From a virus: a stretch of DNA of 28,043 bases. Below are positions 23,264 through 28,043 of the stretch, piece after piece. How positions within the stretch are numbered: position 1 is the first letter of the stretch; each line of letters starts with the position of its first letter. The notes under the pieces were generated by a model, which worked only from the letters and a program-made list of their open reading frames with translations, did not search any database and was not told where the DNA came from. Made by a program: the position numbers and the translations under genes. The stretch lies in the IMG/VR virus record IMGVR_UViG_3300034121_001870, positions 1 to 28,043 of that record; one strand, written 5' to 3'.

Positions 23264-23760
23264 GCATTCCTTATTTTTCTTACTTAACTAAGTATCTATC
23301 TACCTCAGATACTTAGTATACTAATATACTTCACTAACTCGCCCCTTACACTGTTCTAGGAAATTTAGATAGATCTATCCTAAATACCTAACATTACTAC
23401 TACTAGTAGTCTTTTTAACGTTGCGACTTGTTGTTAACTCAGTGCAACTAATTACTTACCATTGATCCTAACTATTGCTAGGTGGTGTCACTTGACTTGT
23501 CGGGACATTACCTGGTATCTCTAGATGTCCGAACATTGTGCAACCGTGATAGTGACCTTCTTTATGTTTTAGCTCTAGAGCCAGGACTTTCACCCTGATC
23601 ACGGTGTAGACTACTGGTGTTCTGAGGTGTCTTGATGAGACCCAGTGCCTACGGAATGAGTAAACCCCTTAAACTCATACTCCGCATACCAGCCAATACC
23701 GTAAACTACGTGACGCAGTATCAAGGGATCTTTCGATATTAGCTAGTAATATCATAACTT
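23264..23760 (-). ncRNA. large structured noncoding RNA candidate (about 500 nt), class unknown
   Basis: No credible frame exists from 23174 to 23785. The block is richer in G+C than its neighbours and, read on the minus strand, contains a series of hairpins: GATATTA/TAATATC (23753-23735); GCGGA..AUGAGU/ACUCAU-UCCGU with a 2-nt bulge (about 23681-23650); CCGUGAU/AUCACGG (23603-23543) enclosing a GAAA-capped hairpin CAGGGU/GUCCUG; UGUUCGGACAU/AUGUCCCGACA with one mismatch (about 23536-23499); CCUAGC-AAUA-GUUAGG (about 23482-23467); GUUGC-ACU/AGU-C-GCAAC (about 23447-23419); UUUAG..CUAAA (about 23378-23358); and an 11-bp stem (23317-23287). A terminator follows at 23259. Short pieces (GAAAGUCC-UGGCUC, CCAGGUAA, GGAUCA..GGUAAG) recall bacterial RNase P RNA in order, and GGGUGAAAGUCC recalls group II intron domain I, but the partner strand for an RNase P P4 helix and a group II domain V are not found. 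A new RNA class is possible. Confidence 0.6.
23735..23753 (-). other. hairpin just downstream of the C-type-lectin gene
   Basis: 7-bp stem GATATTA/TAATATC with a 5-nt loop, 33 nt after the stop at 23786. DGR target genes such as that of phage BPP-1 have a hairpin shortly after the variable repeat that aids mutagenic homing; position here is compatible, sequence is AT-rich unlike BPP-1. It may instead be the 5' hairpin of the structured RNA. Confidence 0.4.
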
Positions 23761-23785
23761 AGTTTTTAATAAATTTACAACTAAA

Positions 23786-24601
23786 TTATTTCAATTTACT
23801 GCACATAGCACTACACACAACCCGAAAACCGCAGAAGTCGTAACGATTGACGCGCAAATTCCACCTGCGAAACGCAGACCGACAGCGCCCAGCAAAGCTG
23901 TCCCAAGAACCGCCACGAAGTACAGCGCGTCCTGATTTGTCACTTAGCTTATCATCACTACTAAACCATGCACTGCCATCTGTGGGTGCATCTTTATAAT
24001 TATCATGCCAGTCATCCAAACACCACTCATATACGTTACCGTGCATATCGTATAAGCCAAAATTATTCGCTACTCCAAAGCTGCCTACTTCTGTTGTTTC
24101 TCTTCTATAAACTCCTTCAACTCCATCGCCATACGTGGATTCACCATCATAATTAGCTAAATCCGTTGTTATCGTTTCTCCAAAGTGAAATGGTGTGGTA
24201 GTTCCGGCTCGACAGGCATATTCCCATTCTGCTTCACTGGGGAGACGGTAGGTTCTACCTGTATATTGTGAAAGGCGATCGCAAAACTCAACTGCATCAT
24301 ACCAAGACACTCTTTCAACAGGGCGATTATCACCTTTAAAGTTAGATGGATCTTGCTCTAACTCACGGTTCACTTGGGGTAACTGAGCAACAAATCGCCA
24401 TTGTGCTTGGGTGACTTGATATTTACCCATAAAAAAGGGTTCTATTGTAACTTCATGTTGTGGACGTTCATCATCATTGCTACCTTCCTCATTTTCTGGT
24501 GAACCCATGATAAAAGTGCCACCGGGGATAGCCACCATTTCTAGTTGAGTGTCGTTAGCTAAGTCTTCTAATGCCAAATCTTTTATTTCTTCTAAGTTCA
24601 T
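23786..24601 (-). CDS. FGE-sulfatase / C-type-lectin fold protein, likely DGR-diversified target (271 aa)
   Basis: The protein follows the FGE-sulfatase outline: [20 protein letters not shown] near residue 22, [20 protein letters not shown] near 48, [19 protein letters not shown] near 93, [17 protein letters not shown] near 118, [17 protein letters not shown] near 182, and RGGSW...CRSA...GFRVVC at the end. In cyanobacteria and their phages this fold often serves as the variable binding protein of diversity-generating retroelements. Between RGGSW and GFRVV, where such proteins usually carry Asn-rich codons, this one has D, S, F, R, W, L, Y, F and C. It contains the only HIP1 site in the window and lacks GTAAGAAAA, so recent host origin is likely. 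Start ATG 24601 follows AGGAGAAA. A true formylglycine-generating enzyme is less likely. Confidence 0.85.
   Translation of the reverse strand: MNLEEIKDLALEDLANDTQLEMVAIPGGTFIMGSPENEEGSNDDERPQHEVTIEPFFMGKYQVTQAQWRFVAQLPQVNRELEQDPSNFKGDNRPVERVSWYDAVEFCDRLSQYTGRTYRLPSEAEWEYACRAGTTTPFHFGETITTDLANYDGESTYGDGVEGVYRRETTEVGSFGVANNFGLYDMHGNVYEWCLDDWHDNYKDAPTDGSAWFSSDDKLSDKSGRAVLRGGSWDSFAGRCRSAFRRWNLRVNRYDFCGFRVVCSAMCSKLK
23816..23917 (-). other. putative DGR variable region (3' end of the lectin gene)
   Basis: Read on the minus strand, the codons between the invariant RGGSW and GFRVV are consistent with AAC/AAT templates changed at adenines: GAC AGC TTT, then CGC, TTT, and later TAC GAC TTC TGC, while the A-free codons TGT CGG TCT GCG are the conserved CRSA. 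No second copy (template) of this stretch is seen elsewhere in the window. Confidence 0.55.
24275..24282. other. HIP1 octamer GCGATCGC
   Basis: Highly iterated palindrome of many cyanobacterial chromosomes. This is the only copy found by eye in 28 kb, inside the lectin gene, which points to a host origin of that gene. Confidence 0.8.
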
Positions 24602-24699
24602 GAATTTCTCCTATTATTCTCTAGTTTCGCCAAACTAAGCAACTTAATTAACTGAAGCACTCTAATTTGACTATATCTATTACCAGTTTCATTGTCCAT
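24598..24699 (-). CDS. 33-residue protein coupled to the lectin gene
   Basis: ATG 24699 follows TTGAGGTAACTT. The product begins [20 protein letters not shown] and is a single amphipathic, basic helix. Its TGA overlaps the lectin start (ATGA), so the two are translationally coupled. It is far too short for the Avd accessory protein of DGRs. Role unknown. Confidence 0.5.
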   Translation of the reverse strand: MDNETGNRYSQIRVLQLIKLLSLAKLENNRRNS

Positions 24700-24702
24700 A
24701 AG

Positions 24703-25137
24703 TTACCTCAATAACTCATTTTGTTCATCAATGGTCAAACTAGACCATTTATACCAAGCTGACTCCCATATATAATTAGGTTCACAATGAATAGCTAATA
24801 CTTCAATGTTAGGAACACCATTATTAATAGATAACGATGTAAATTTGGGTGCATTTTCATGTACAATTACATACTCGTACATTCTCTTAACATAATCTTG
24901 AGAAATTACTTCAAAACCAGTTCTTAACTCAAAACCTAAATCAATTAACGTCTGTTTATCTAATTCATGTTGTTTCTTACGTTCAACATCTTCTAATTCA
25001 TTCACACGGATTTTCAACAACGATCTTTCTTGTTTAAGTTGCTTTAACTGTTGTGCTAATTCAGATCTCTTCAATTTCTTCTTACATTTCTTAATTTTCT
25101 TGTTAATAACATCTAATTCATGTTGTAAATCAGACAT
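24703..25137 (-). CDS. coiled-coil protein of unknown function (144 aa)
   Basis: ATG 25137 follows TGGAGAATACT. Residues 1-65 are a Lys/Glu/Gln-rich coiled coil (HELDVINKKIKKCKKKLKRS); residues 65-144 are an alpha/beta part with YVKRMYEYVIVHENAPKF and an aromatic YIWESAWYKWSSL. No family recognised. It is in the same transcript as the lectin gene, 3 nt upstream of the 33-residue frame. Confidence 0.65.
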   Translation of the reverse strand: MSDLQHELDVINKKIKKCKKKLKRSELAQQLKQLKQERSLLKIRVNELEDVERKKQHELDKQTLIDLGFELRTGFEVISQDYVKRMYEYVIVHENAPKFTSLSINNGVPNIEVLAIHCEPNYIWESAWYKWSSLTIDEQNELLR

Positions 25138-25168
25138 AGTATTCTCCAGTAGGTTAACATGATCAACT

Positions 25169-25183
25169 AATTGACCAACAAAG
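25169..25183 (-). repeat. 15-nt element AATTGACCAACAAAG, copy 2
   Basis: Identical to 18708-18722 and in the same setting, directly after a hairpin and before a gene start on the minus strand. Confidence 0.6.
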
Positions 25184-25212
25184 TGAGTTAAATAAAGGTA
25201 CTTAACTCACTT
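25181..25212 (-). terminator. 11-bp hairpin, terminator-like
   Basis: Arms AAGTGAGTTAA and TTAACTCACTT with a 10-nt loop, 7 nt after the stop at 25219. On the minus strand it runs into CTTTGTTGG, with few consecutive T. Probably ends the small-gene transcript upstream of the lectin operon. Confidence 0.55.
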
Positions 25213-25218
25213 AATTGA

Positions 25219-25407
25219 CTAACTAATTTTCACCTCAACATTAGATTTAGGTTTATTAGCATATTCAACTGACAGTCGTTCTACTAACTTATCATTAGCA
25301 GCTTGATCTATCTCACTTGTATCTATCGTATATGAGGATACGACGTTTCCGTTACTAAATAAATCAACTTTCCATTTACAATCTTTACAAGTTTTTTCTT
25401 CCATCAT
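25219..25407 (-). CDS. small CxxC protein (62 aa)
   Basis: Begins MMEEKTCKDCKWKVDLFSNG, with one CxxC pair, and ends in an acidic then beta-like tail (NVEVKIS). Two adjacent ATGs (25407, 25404) without a clear Shine-Dalgarno sequence. A zinc or redox role cannot be decided from one CxxC. The start lies about 30 nt after a terminator hairpin. Confidence 0.6.
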   Translation of the reverse strand: MMEEKTCKDCKWKVDLFSNGNVVSSYTIDTSEIDQAANDKLVERLSVEYANKPKSNVEVKIS

Positions 25408-25436
25408 CTGTATAACTCATTCACTTAAAAGAGAGA

Positions 25437-25452
25437 GGGGCTTGATGTCCCC
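25437..25452 (-). terminator. intrinsic terminator after the 83-aa gene
   Basis: GGGG/CCCC stem with an 8-nt loop followed on the minus strand by TCTCTCTTTT, immediately after the stop at 25458. Confidence 0.65.
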
Positions 25453-25457
25453 GCTGT

Positions 25458-25709
25458 CTAATCCTCCAGACTAGTTATCCTATCCTCAATTTGAGAAAGA
25501 AGATTGTCAGCCACCTTACCAAAGAAGTATAATACTTCTTTGTTCTCACCTGTAGGCTTTAGAACCACTACCAAGCGTGATTGGTCACTTCCCGAGGTAA
25601 GTTTATTACCCAGCGGTGTGTATTTGTATCCTGCTACTTCATCAAGTATGAAGCCTCCAACTGCTGCTTGTGTGTCAGAACCTCTTGGAACATAAATAAA
25701 GTCTGTCAT
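25458..25709 (-). CDS. unknown protein (83 aa)
   Basis: ATG 25709 follows TATAGGAGATTAAAG. The product (TDFIYVPRGSDTQAAVGGFI, then SRLVVVLKPTGENKEVLYFF) is beta-rich with a helical end. Codons use more G and C than those left of 23 kb. It marks the start of the compositionally different right end. No family recognised. Confidence 0.65.
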   Translation of the reverse strand: MTDFIYVPRGSDTQAAVGGFILDEVAGYKYTPLGNKLTSGSDQSRLVVVLKPTGENKEVLYFFGKVADNLLSQIEDRITSLED

Positions 25710-25752
25710 CTTTAATCTCCTATATTATGACTAATTACCAATATAGCTGCTA

Positions 25753-25872
25753 TCAAATGGAAGCTGCTTTAGTGCCGAACCCTCTTGGTGGTTGCAACTT
25801 AGTAGTTGTGAATTTAACTGGATCTGGGTTGAGTTTACCGCGAACTTGAGATTTGCGTTGTTTGTCGTTCAT
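25753..25872 (-). CDS. basic small protein (39 aa)
   Basis: The frame begins MNDKQRKSQVRGKLNPDPVK and ends GFGTKAASI. It is basic and Pro/Gly-rich, likely unstructured. ATG 25872 has no Shine-Dalgarno sequence and follows the poly-T tail of a terminator hairpin, so its expression route is unclear. Confidence 0.5.
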   Translation of the reverse strand: MNDKQRKSQVRGKLNPDPVKFTTTKLQPPRGFGTKAASI

Positions 25873-25900
25873 AAATTAAAAAAAAAGTTAATAAAAAAAT

Positions 25901-25926
25901 AAGTAACTAGCGCGAACTAGTTACTT
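25901..25926 (-). terminator. strong intrinsic terminator
   Basis: Perfect 10-bp stem AAGTAACTAG/CTAGTTACTT with a 6-nt loop, followed on the minus strand by ATTTTTTTATT and a further run of nine T. Follows the stop at 25950. Confidence 0.85.
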
Positions 25927-25949
25927 AGTGTTAAAGGATTACCTATTCG

Positions 25950-26321
25950 TTAGTCATCTAAAGACACTAACGAATATACAATCCTTGTTTTTATGTCGGT
26001 ACTTTGTTCTGTTAGTGGTAAGTCCACTAACTCGGAATCAAGCAATAAAACTTTAATTCCAAGATTTGTTAACTTAATTAAAGTCAGTCCCGTGACTGAA
26101 GAGGCTATTATTTGATCGCCTATGTTTAAGGCGATTTTAATCGTGTTCACGACATCTTTGTCGTCGAAACAATATTCTATCTCTTCGACAATGAGGTAAT
26201 TTCCATTTTCTTCCTCCAAATAAAAGAATAAATCATTGCCTCGACTTTCTCTCTCGTAGGAAAAGTCGGGACTAATCCCTAACTTTTCGTTAAAGTCGCA
26301 GGAAATAAAAGAATAAATCAT
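25950..26321 (-). CDS. unknown protein translated behind the hammerhead ribozyme (123 aa)
   Basis: ATG 26321 has TTAGGAGTAAGCA upstream, 14 nt after a CCCAC that can pair with the ribozyme's cleavage product. The protein is acidic, alternating strands (FISCDFNEKLGISPDFSYER; YLIVEEIEYCFDDKDVVNTI; GIKVLLLDSELVDLPLTEQS). No family recognised. Its mRNA would begin with the 3' cleavage product of the ribozyme, leaving a 40-nt leader, and would end at the strong terminator at 25901-25926. Confidence 0.65.
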   Translation of the reverse strand: MIYSFISCDFNEKLGISPDFSYERESRGNDLFFYLEEENGNYLIVEEIEYCFDDKDVVNTIKIALNIGDQIIASSVTGLTLIKLTNLGIKVLLLDSELVDLPLTEQSTDIKTRIVYSLVSLDD

Positions 26322-26356
26322 TGCTTACTCCTAAGTGGGTGTATGTAAAGTGACTT

Positions 26357-26414
26357 CCCACGACTACCGGGGTGGTAGTTTCGGACGGTAGCCAGCCGTC
26401 CATCATCAGGTGGG
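26357..26414 (-). ncRNA. type I hammerhead ribozyme
   Basis: Read on the minus strand from 26414: stem I 5' arm CCCAC (26414-26410); core CUGAUGA (26409-26403); one extra U (26402); stem II GGACGG/CCGUCC with loop CUGGCUA (26401-26383); core GAAA (26382-26379); stem III CUACC/GGUAG with loop ACCCC (26378-26364); cleavage site GUC (U 26363, C 26362); stem I 3' arm GUGGG (26361-26357), fully complementary to CCCAC. All conserved core residues are present in order and all three stems are perfect. Cleavage would fall between 26362 and 26361. The extra U after A9 is unusual, but an extra base there is known in the plus-strand hammerhead of chrysanthemum chlorotic mottle viroid. It begins at the base after the stop of the gene at 26415 and splits the transcript between two genes. 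Confidence 0.9.
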
Positions 26415-26738
26415 TTAAACGGTAATAAAAGGCTGCCAACCTGGTTTTACTCGACGGCTTTCTAGCCACTTGAAGTCTTTTAGTTGCTCTTCTAGCTGAT
26501 GTCTAGTGTAATCAGCTTCGCCAGTAAAGCCTTCCATTACGAAAGTGTCCCCTAATGGGGCGCGTTTAACTGGGGTGAGTGGTGTTAGCCAGTCATAATC
26601 ATCGCCTATTTCTTTAATTTCCCCAGCAAGTTTAATGTCAGGGGATTTGGAATAGCCAACCAAGTCTCCTTGGTTTGTTGTGTAAGCGTATTCAACTAAA
26701 GTATAGTTGTAACCATCTACTGTTATTGTTGTTTCCAT
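26415..26738 (-). CDS. unknown protein upstream of the ribozyme (107 aa)
   Basis: I use ATG 26738 (METTITVDGYNYTLVEYAYT) behind AAAGGAAGGAAACA; the open frame to 26855 crosses a strong hairpin and is unlikely to be coding there. Segments include NQGDLVGYSKSPDIKLAGEI, WLTPLTPVKRAPLGDTF and a helix HQLEEQLKDFKWLESRR. G+C is higher than in the left part of the window. No family recognised. Cleavage by the ribozyme would leave its mRNA with a stem I remnant right at the stop codon. Confidence 0.65.
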   Translation of the reverse strand: METTITVDGYNYTLVEYAYTTNQGDLVGYSKSPDIKLAGEIKEIGDDYDWLTPLTPVKRAPLGDTFVMEGFTGEADYTRHQLEEQLKDFKWLESRRVKPGWQPFITV

Positions 26739-26778
26739 TGTTTCCTTCCTTTGTTCAATGAGTATCTGACTAATTAGC

Positions 26779-26819
26779 CAGCAACATCTATCAAGTCTCG
26801 CATTTGATAGATGTTGCTG
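26779..26819 (-). repeat. perfect 16-bp inverted repeat between genes
   Basis: Arms CAGCAACATCTATCAA and TTGATAGATGTTGCTG around a 9-nt loop. It lies 5 nt after the stop at 26825 and about 40 nt before ATG 26738. There is no U-tract on either strand, so it may be an operator, an RNase III-type processing site or an mRNA stabiliser rather than a terminator. Confidence 0.75.
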
Positions 26820-26824
26820 AATAA

Positions 26825-27040
26825 CTAATGATAGTAATGTAGTTTTACTGCACAATAGAACTTATCATCTTCATAGTGATCTAATGCTGTTATAACAGGT
26901 ATATCAACCTTAGATACTACAAAGGTATTAATAACTGTAGTAATTATGAAGTAGTTACTACGTCTAACTACCATTACTATGTTAGATGTATCTATCGCTA
27001 GAACACTTCCTTTTAAAATTGTGTATCCACCCACTGTCAT
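26825..27040 (-). CDS. unknown small beta-rich protein (71 aa)
   Basis: ATG 27040 has GAGGGAAAC about 11 nt upstream. The product begins MTVGGYTILKGSVLAIDTSN and is made of short strands (VMVVRRSNYFIITTVINTFV), ending with HYEDDKFYCAVKLHYYH. No family recognised. Between it and the gene upstream (27041-27163) there are only frames of about 10-12 codons, such as MEIQPNGEEVFI behind AAAGGAC. Confidence 0.6.
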   Translation of the reverse strand: MTVGGYTILKGSVLAIDTSNIVMVVRRSNYFIITTVINTFVVSKVDIPVITALDHYEDDKFYCAVKLHYYH

Positions 27041-27163
27041 TGTTGTTGTTTCCCTCTTCAGTATTTACAACAGCAGTTTAATGACGTGCTTAGGTCGCAA
27101 AGACTATTTACATTTATATAAAAACTTCTTCGCCATTTGGTTGAATTTCCATTTTACTGTCCT

Positions 27164-27565
27164 TTACTTTACTTTTATTTGCTCAATCTCAAGAAACCAC
27201 TTTTTTTCCGCGTCCAATATCTCTTCCAATTTGCTTTCTAATAAGGAAGAAGCGGCATTGGTAGCTTTATCAAACAACTCCTGACTTGTGGCTTTGTAGG
27301 CATCTACACTAACCCAATCATCGTAGACAAAAGATGGGTACTCCGTTTTTCTAATTTGTACCCGAAATTTACACTGTGTTCCGTTATTGTGGTAATGGAC
27401 GCTGACGCAAACGAACTTTTCGTCTTTTAAACCCCTGTATGAAATATCTTCCAGTTTGCGAATAGCCATTGACGAAAGGAATGTTTGGTGATCACTCCAC
27501 TCCCATCCGCTATCTATCAACGCAGGAGAGAGGTCTTGATAAAATTCTAATTCCGATGGTTGCAT
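27164..27565 (-). CDS. unknown protein (133 aa), host-like codon use
   Basis: Begins MQPSELEFYQDLSPALIDSG and has strands KFVCVSVHYHNNGTQCKFRV then a C-terminal helix SSLLESKLEEILDAEKKWFL. The ribosome-binding site is a distant TTGGAA. Codon use is more balanced than in the left part of the window. No motif recognised; the alternation of strands with a long terminal helix is compatible with a small single-domain protein. Confidence 0.6.
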   Translation of the reverse strand: MQPSELEFYQDLSPALIDSGWEWSDHQTFLSSMAIRKLEDISYRGLKDEKFVCVSVHYHNNGTQCKFRVQIRKTEYPSFVYDDWVSVDAYKATSQELFDKATNAASSLLESKLEEILDAEKKWFLEIEQIKVK

Positions 27566-27607
27566 TTTATTTACTATTCCAACACAAATGATTATAAGGG
27601 ATGTATA

Positions 27608-27659
27608 AAAAAATTCACTAGACCTACATCATTTTAAAGATAAGTCTAGTGAATTTTTT
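27608..27659 (-). terminator. strong bidirectional-type terminator
   Basis: Perfect 16-bp stem AAAAAATTCACTAGAC/GTCTAGTGAATTTTTT with a 20-nt loop. The A/T ends give a U-tract on either strand. It separates the membrane-protein gene at 27742 from the gene at 27164. Confidence 0.85.
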
Positions 27660-27741
27660 ATGCTATTTTGGGTCGCTTAAATTTTGTCTGTGTAGACGCG
27701 ATTTCTAACCATCAGTTTAACTTGTATAATCATTTCTCTCT

Positions 27742-27924
27742 TCAGGGTAAGTTGTTGAGCAAGCAGAGTGCGATTGTGATTACCGAAACAGTAAGGACTC
27801 CTACTAAAACCAATAAATAGTCTGTAAAGTCATCTTCATGACGTGCGATTGTCGGAGCAACATAGGAAACAGCAAGGGAAATAACAAGGATTGCTACTAC
27901 ACCCAATAAATTAAATATTCTCAT
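27742..27924 (-). CDS. small two-helix membrane protein (60 aa)
   Basis: I take ATG 27924 (MRIFNLLGVVAILVISLAVS) because TAGGAGACAAA lies just upstream; the frame continues to 27957. Two hydrophobic helices (residues 3-24 and 37-57) are separated by a charged loop TIARHEDDFTDY. The size and topology are compatible with a holin-like protein but also with many small membrane proteins. No lysis genes are near. The last 86 bases of the window hold no gene that I can see. Confidence 0.65.
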   Translation of the reverse strand: MRIFNLLGVVAILVISLAVSYVAPTIARHEDDFTDYLLVLVGVLTVSVITIALCLLNNLP

Positions 27925-28043
27925 TTTGTCTCCTATCTTTGTATTATCTACTAGCAATTAACTAGCAGTAACGAGTAACTAAATTAAATTAATTACCCGT
28001 AACTGATATTTAATGAATAACTGGAATTAAATCTTCTTTTTTG

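Larger units (their letters stand above)
2355..24980. repeat. dispersed over-represented nonamer GTAAGAAAA / TTTTCTTAC
   Basis: By eye, GTAAGAAAA starts on the plus strand at 2355, 4941, 5999, 11902, 14047, 18103, 19086 and 21373; TTTTCTTAC starts at 3686, 8670, 12361, 13490, 17673, 18563, 19540, 19681 and 23275. Three further copies match eight bases (7360, 14604, 24973). At this base composition I would expect about one 9-mer match. The copies are in both orientations, in several reading frames and also between genes. None was seen in 1-2354, in the lectin gene, or after 24980. Confidence 0.7.

Noticed and set aside
23464-23610. RNase P RNA gene
   Set aside because: Several short blocks match in order, but the 3' partner of the P4 helix and the conserved 3' end are not found and spacing is off. 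Kept only as a lead for the unassigned RNA.
23580-23640. Group I or group II intron
   Set aside because: A GACUA word (plus strand) and a GGGUGAAAGUCC hairpin (minus strand) are present, but no matching P/Q/S elements, no domain V, no intron ORF and no split gene.
23620-23645. Second hammerhead (CUUGAUGAGA on the plus strand)
   Set aside because: The core has an extra U inside CUGAUGA, no GAAA after a stem, and no pairing stem I.
23786-24601. True formylglycine-generating enzyme
   Set aside because: No sulfatase gene nearby and the C-terminal block resembles variable C-type-lectin targets more than the FGE active-site region.
26739-26855. 39-codon N-terminal extension of the gene at 26415
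   Set aside because: It crosses the 16-bp inverted repeat and a good ribosome-binding site lies before ATG 26738.
27041-27163. Short frames of 10-12 codons (MEIQPNGEEVFI, MAKKFLYKCK)
   Set aside because: Too short to support as genes without conservation, despite an AAAGGAC before the first.
1-28043. tRNA genes, CRISPR arrays, transposons
   Set aside because: No T-arm-like GGTTCRANTCC context, no regularly spaced direct repeats, and no transposase or terminal inverted repeats were seen on either strand.

Overview
The window looks like part of a large cyanobacterial virus, or a related plasmid-like replicon. It is AT-rich and packed with small, overlapping genes, nearly all on the minus strand. 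Most starts follow GGAG/AGGAGA ribosome-binding sites, and many neighbours overlap by a few bases in ATGA or TAATG style. Phage-type proteins are recognisable: a Sak4-like ATPase cut by the left edge, a phage-type N6-adenine methyltransferase, an R2K-type ATP-grasp protein, a PD-(D/E)XK nuclease, a nucleotidyltransferase-PcfJ fusion, a ClpS adaptor, and MoxR/VWA pairs. The cyanobacterial link rests mainly on one gene (23786-24601) that has cyanobacterial FGE/C-type-lectin character and carries the only HIP1 octamer (GCGATCGC) in the window. No tRNA, CRISPR array, transposase or phage structural gene was seen.

Layout on the minus strand, from low to high coordinates. 1-3.2 kb: Sak4-like ATPase, small proteins, ClpS, NTase-PcfJ fusion. 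3.2-7.5 kb: many small genes, one lone plus-strand membrane/coiled-coil gene, ATP-grasp, and a HigA-like protein with membrane segments. 7.5-13.9 kb: an ATPase/VWA block made of two homologous MoxR-VWA pairs and a third, BCS1-like AAA ATPase. 13.9-18.7 kb: methyltransferase, conserved unknowns, microproteins, a possible DUF1874 relative and a PD-(D/E)XK nuclease. 18.7-23.2 kb: small acidic or coiled-coil proteins and a 660-residue protein with a DUF2135-like domain. 23.2-23.8 kb: a gene-free block, higher in G+C, that folds into many hairpins and ends in a terminator. 23.8-25.4 kb: the FGE/C-type-lectin gene and small partners. 25.4-28 kb: a module of different composition with several strong hairpins and a type I hammerhead ribozyme.

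The most notable observations are: (i) a hammerhead ribozyme at 26357-26414 with essentially complete core, placed directly after a stop codon and about 40 nt before the next start; (ii) a roughly 500-nt unassigned structured RNA candidate at 23264-23760; (iii) a C-type-lectin gene whose 3' end looks like a diversity-generating-retroelement variable region, with no template or reverse transcriptase in the window; (iv) a nonamer GTAAGAAAA (or its complement) seen about 17 times, on both strands, inside and between genes, confined to about 2.3-25 kb; (v) four small proteins sharing a C-terminal Y-x-D-I-L ending; (vi) GC hairpins placed 7-9 nt before start codons that lack a Shine-Dalgarno sequence.

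Taken together the genes suggest an early or accessory region that handles DNA (recombinase, methyltransferase, nuclease), remodels protein complexes (MoxR/VWA, AAA), redirects host proteolysis (ClpS) and carries a diversified binding protein. Roles for most small genes cannot be read from sequence. All motif counts were made by eye.
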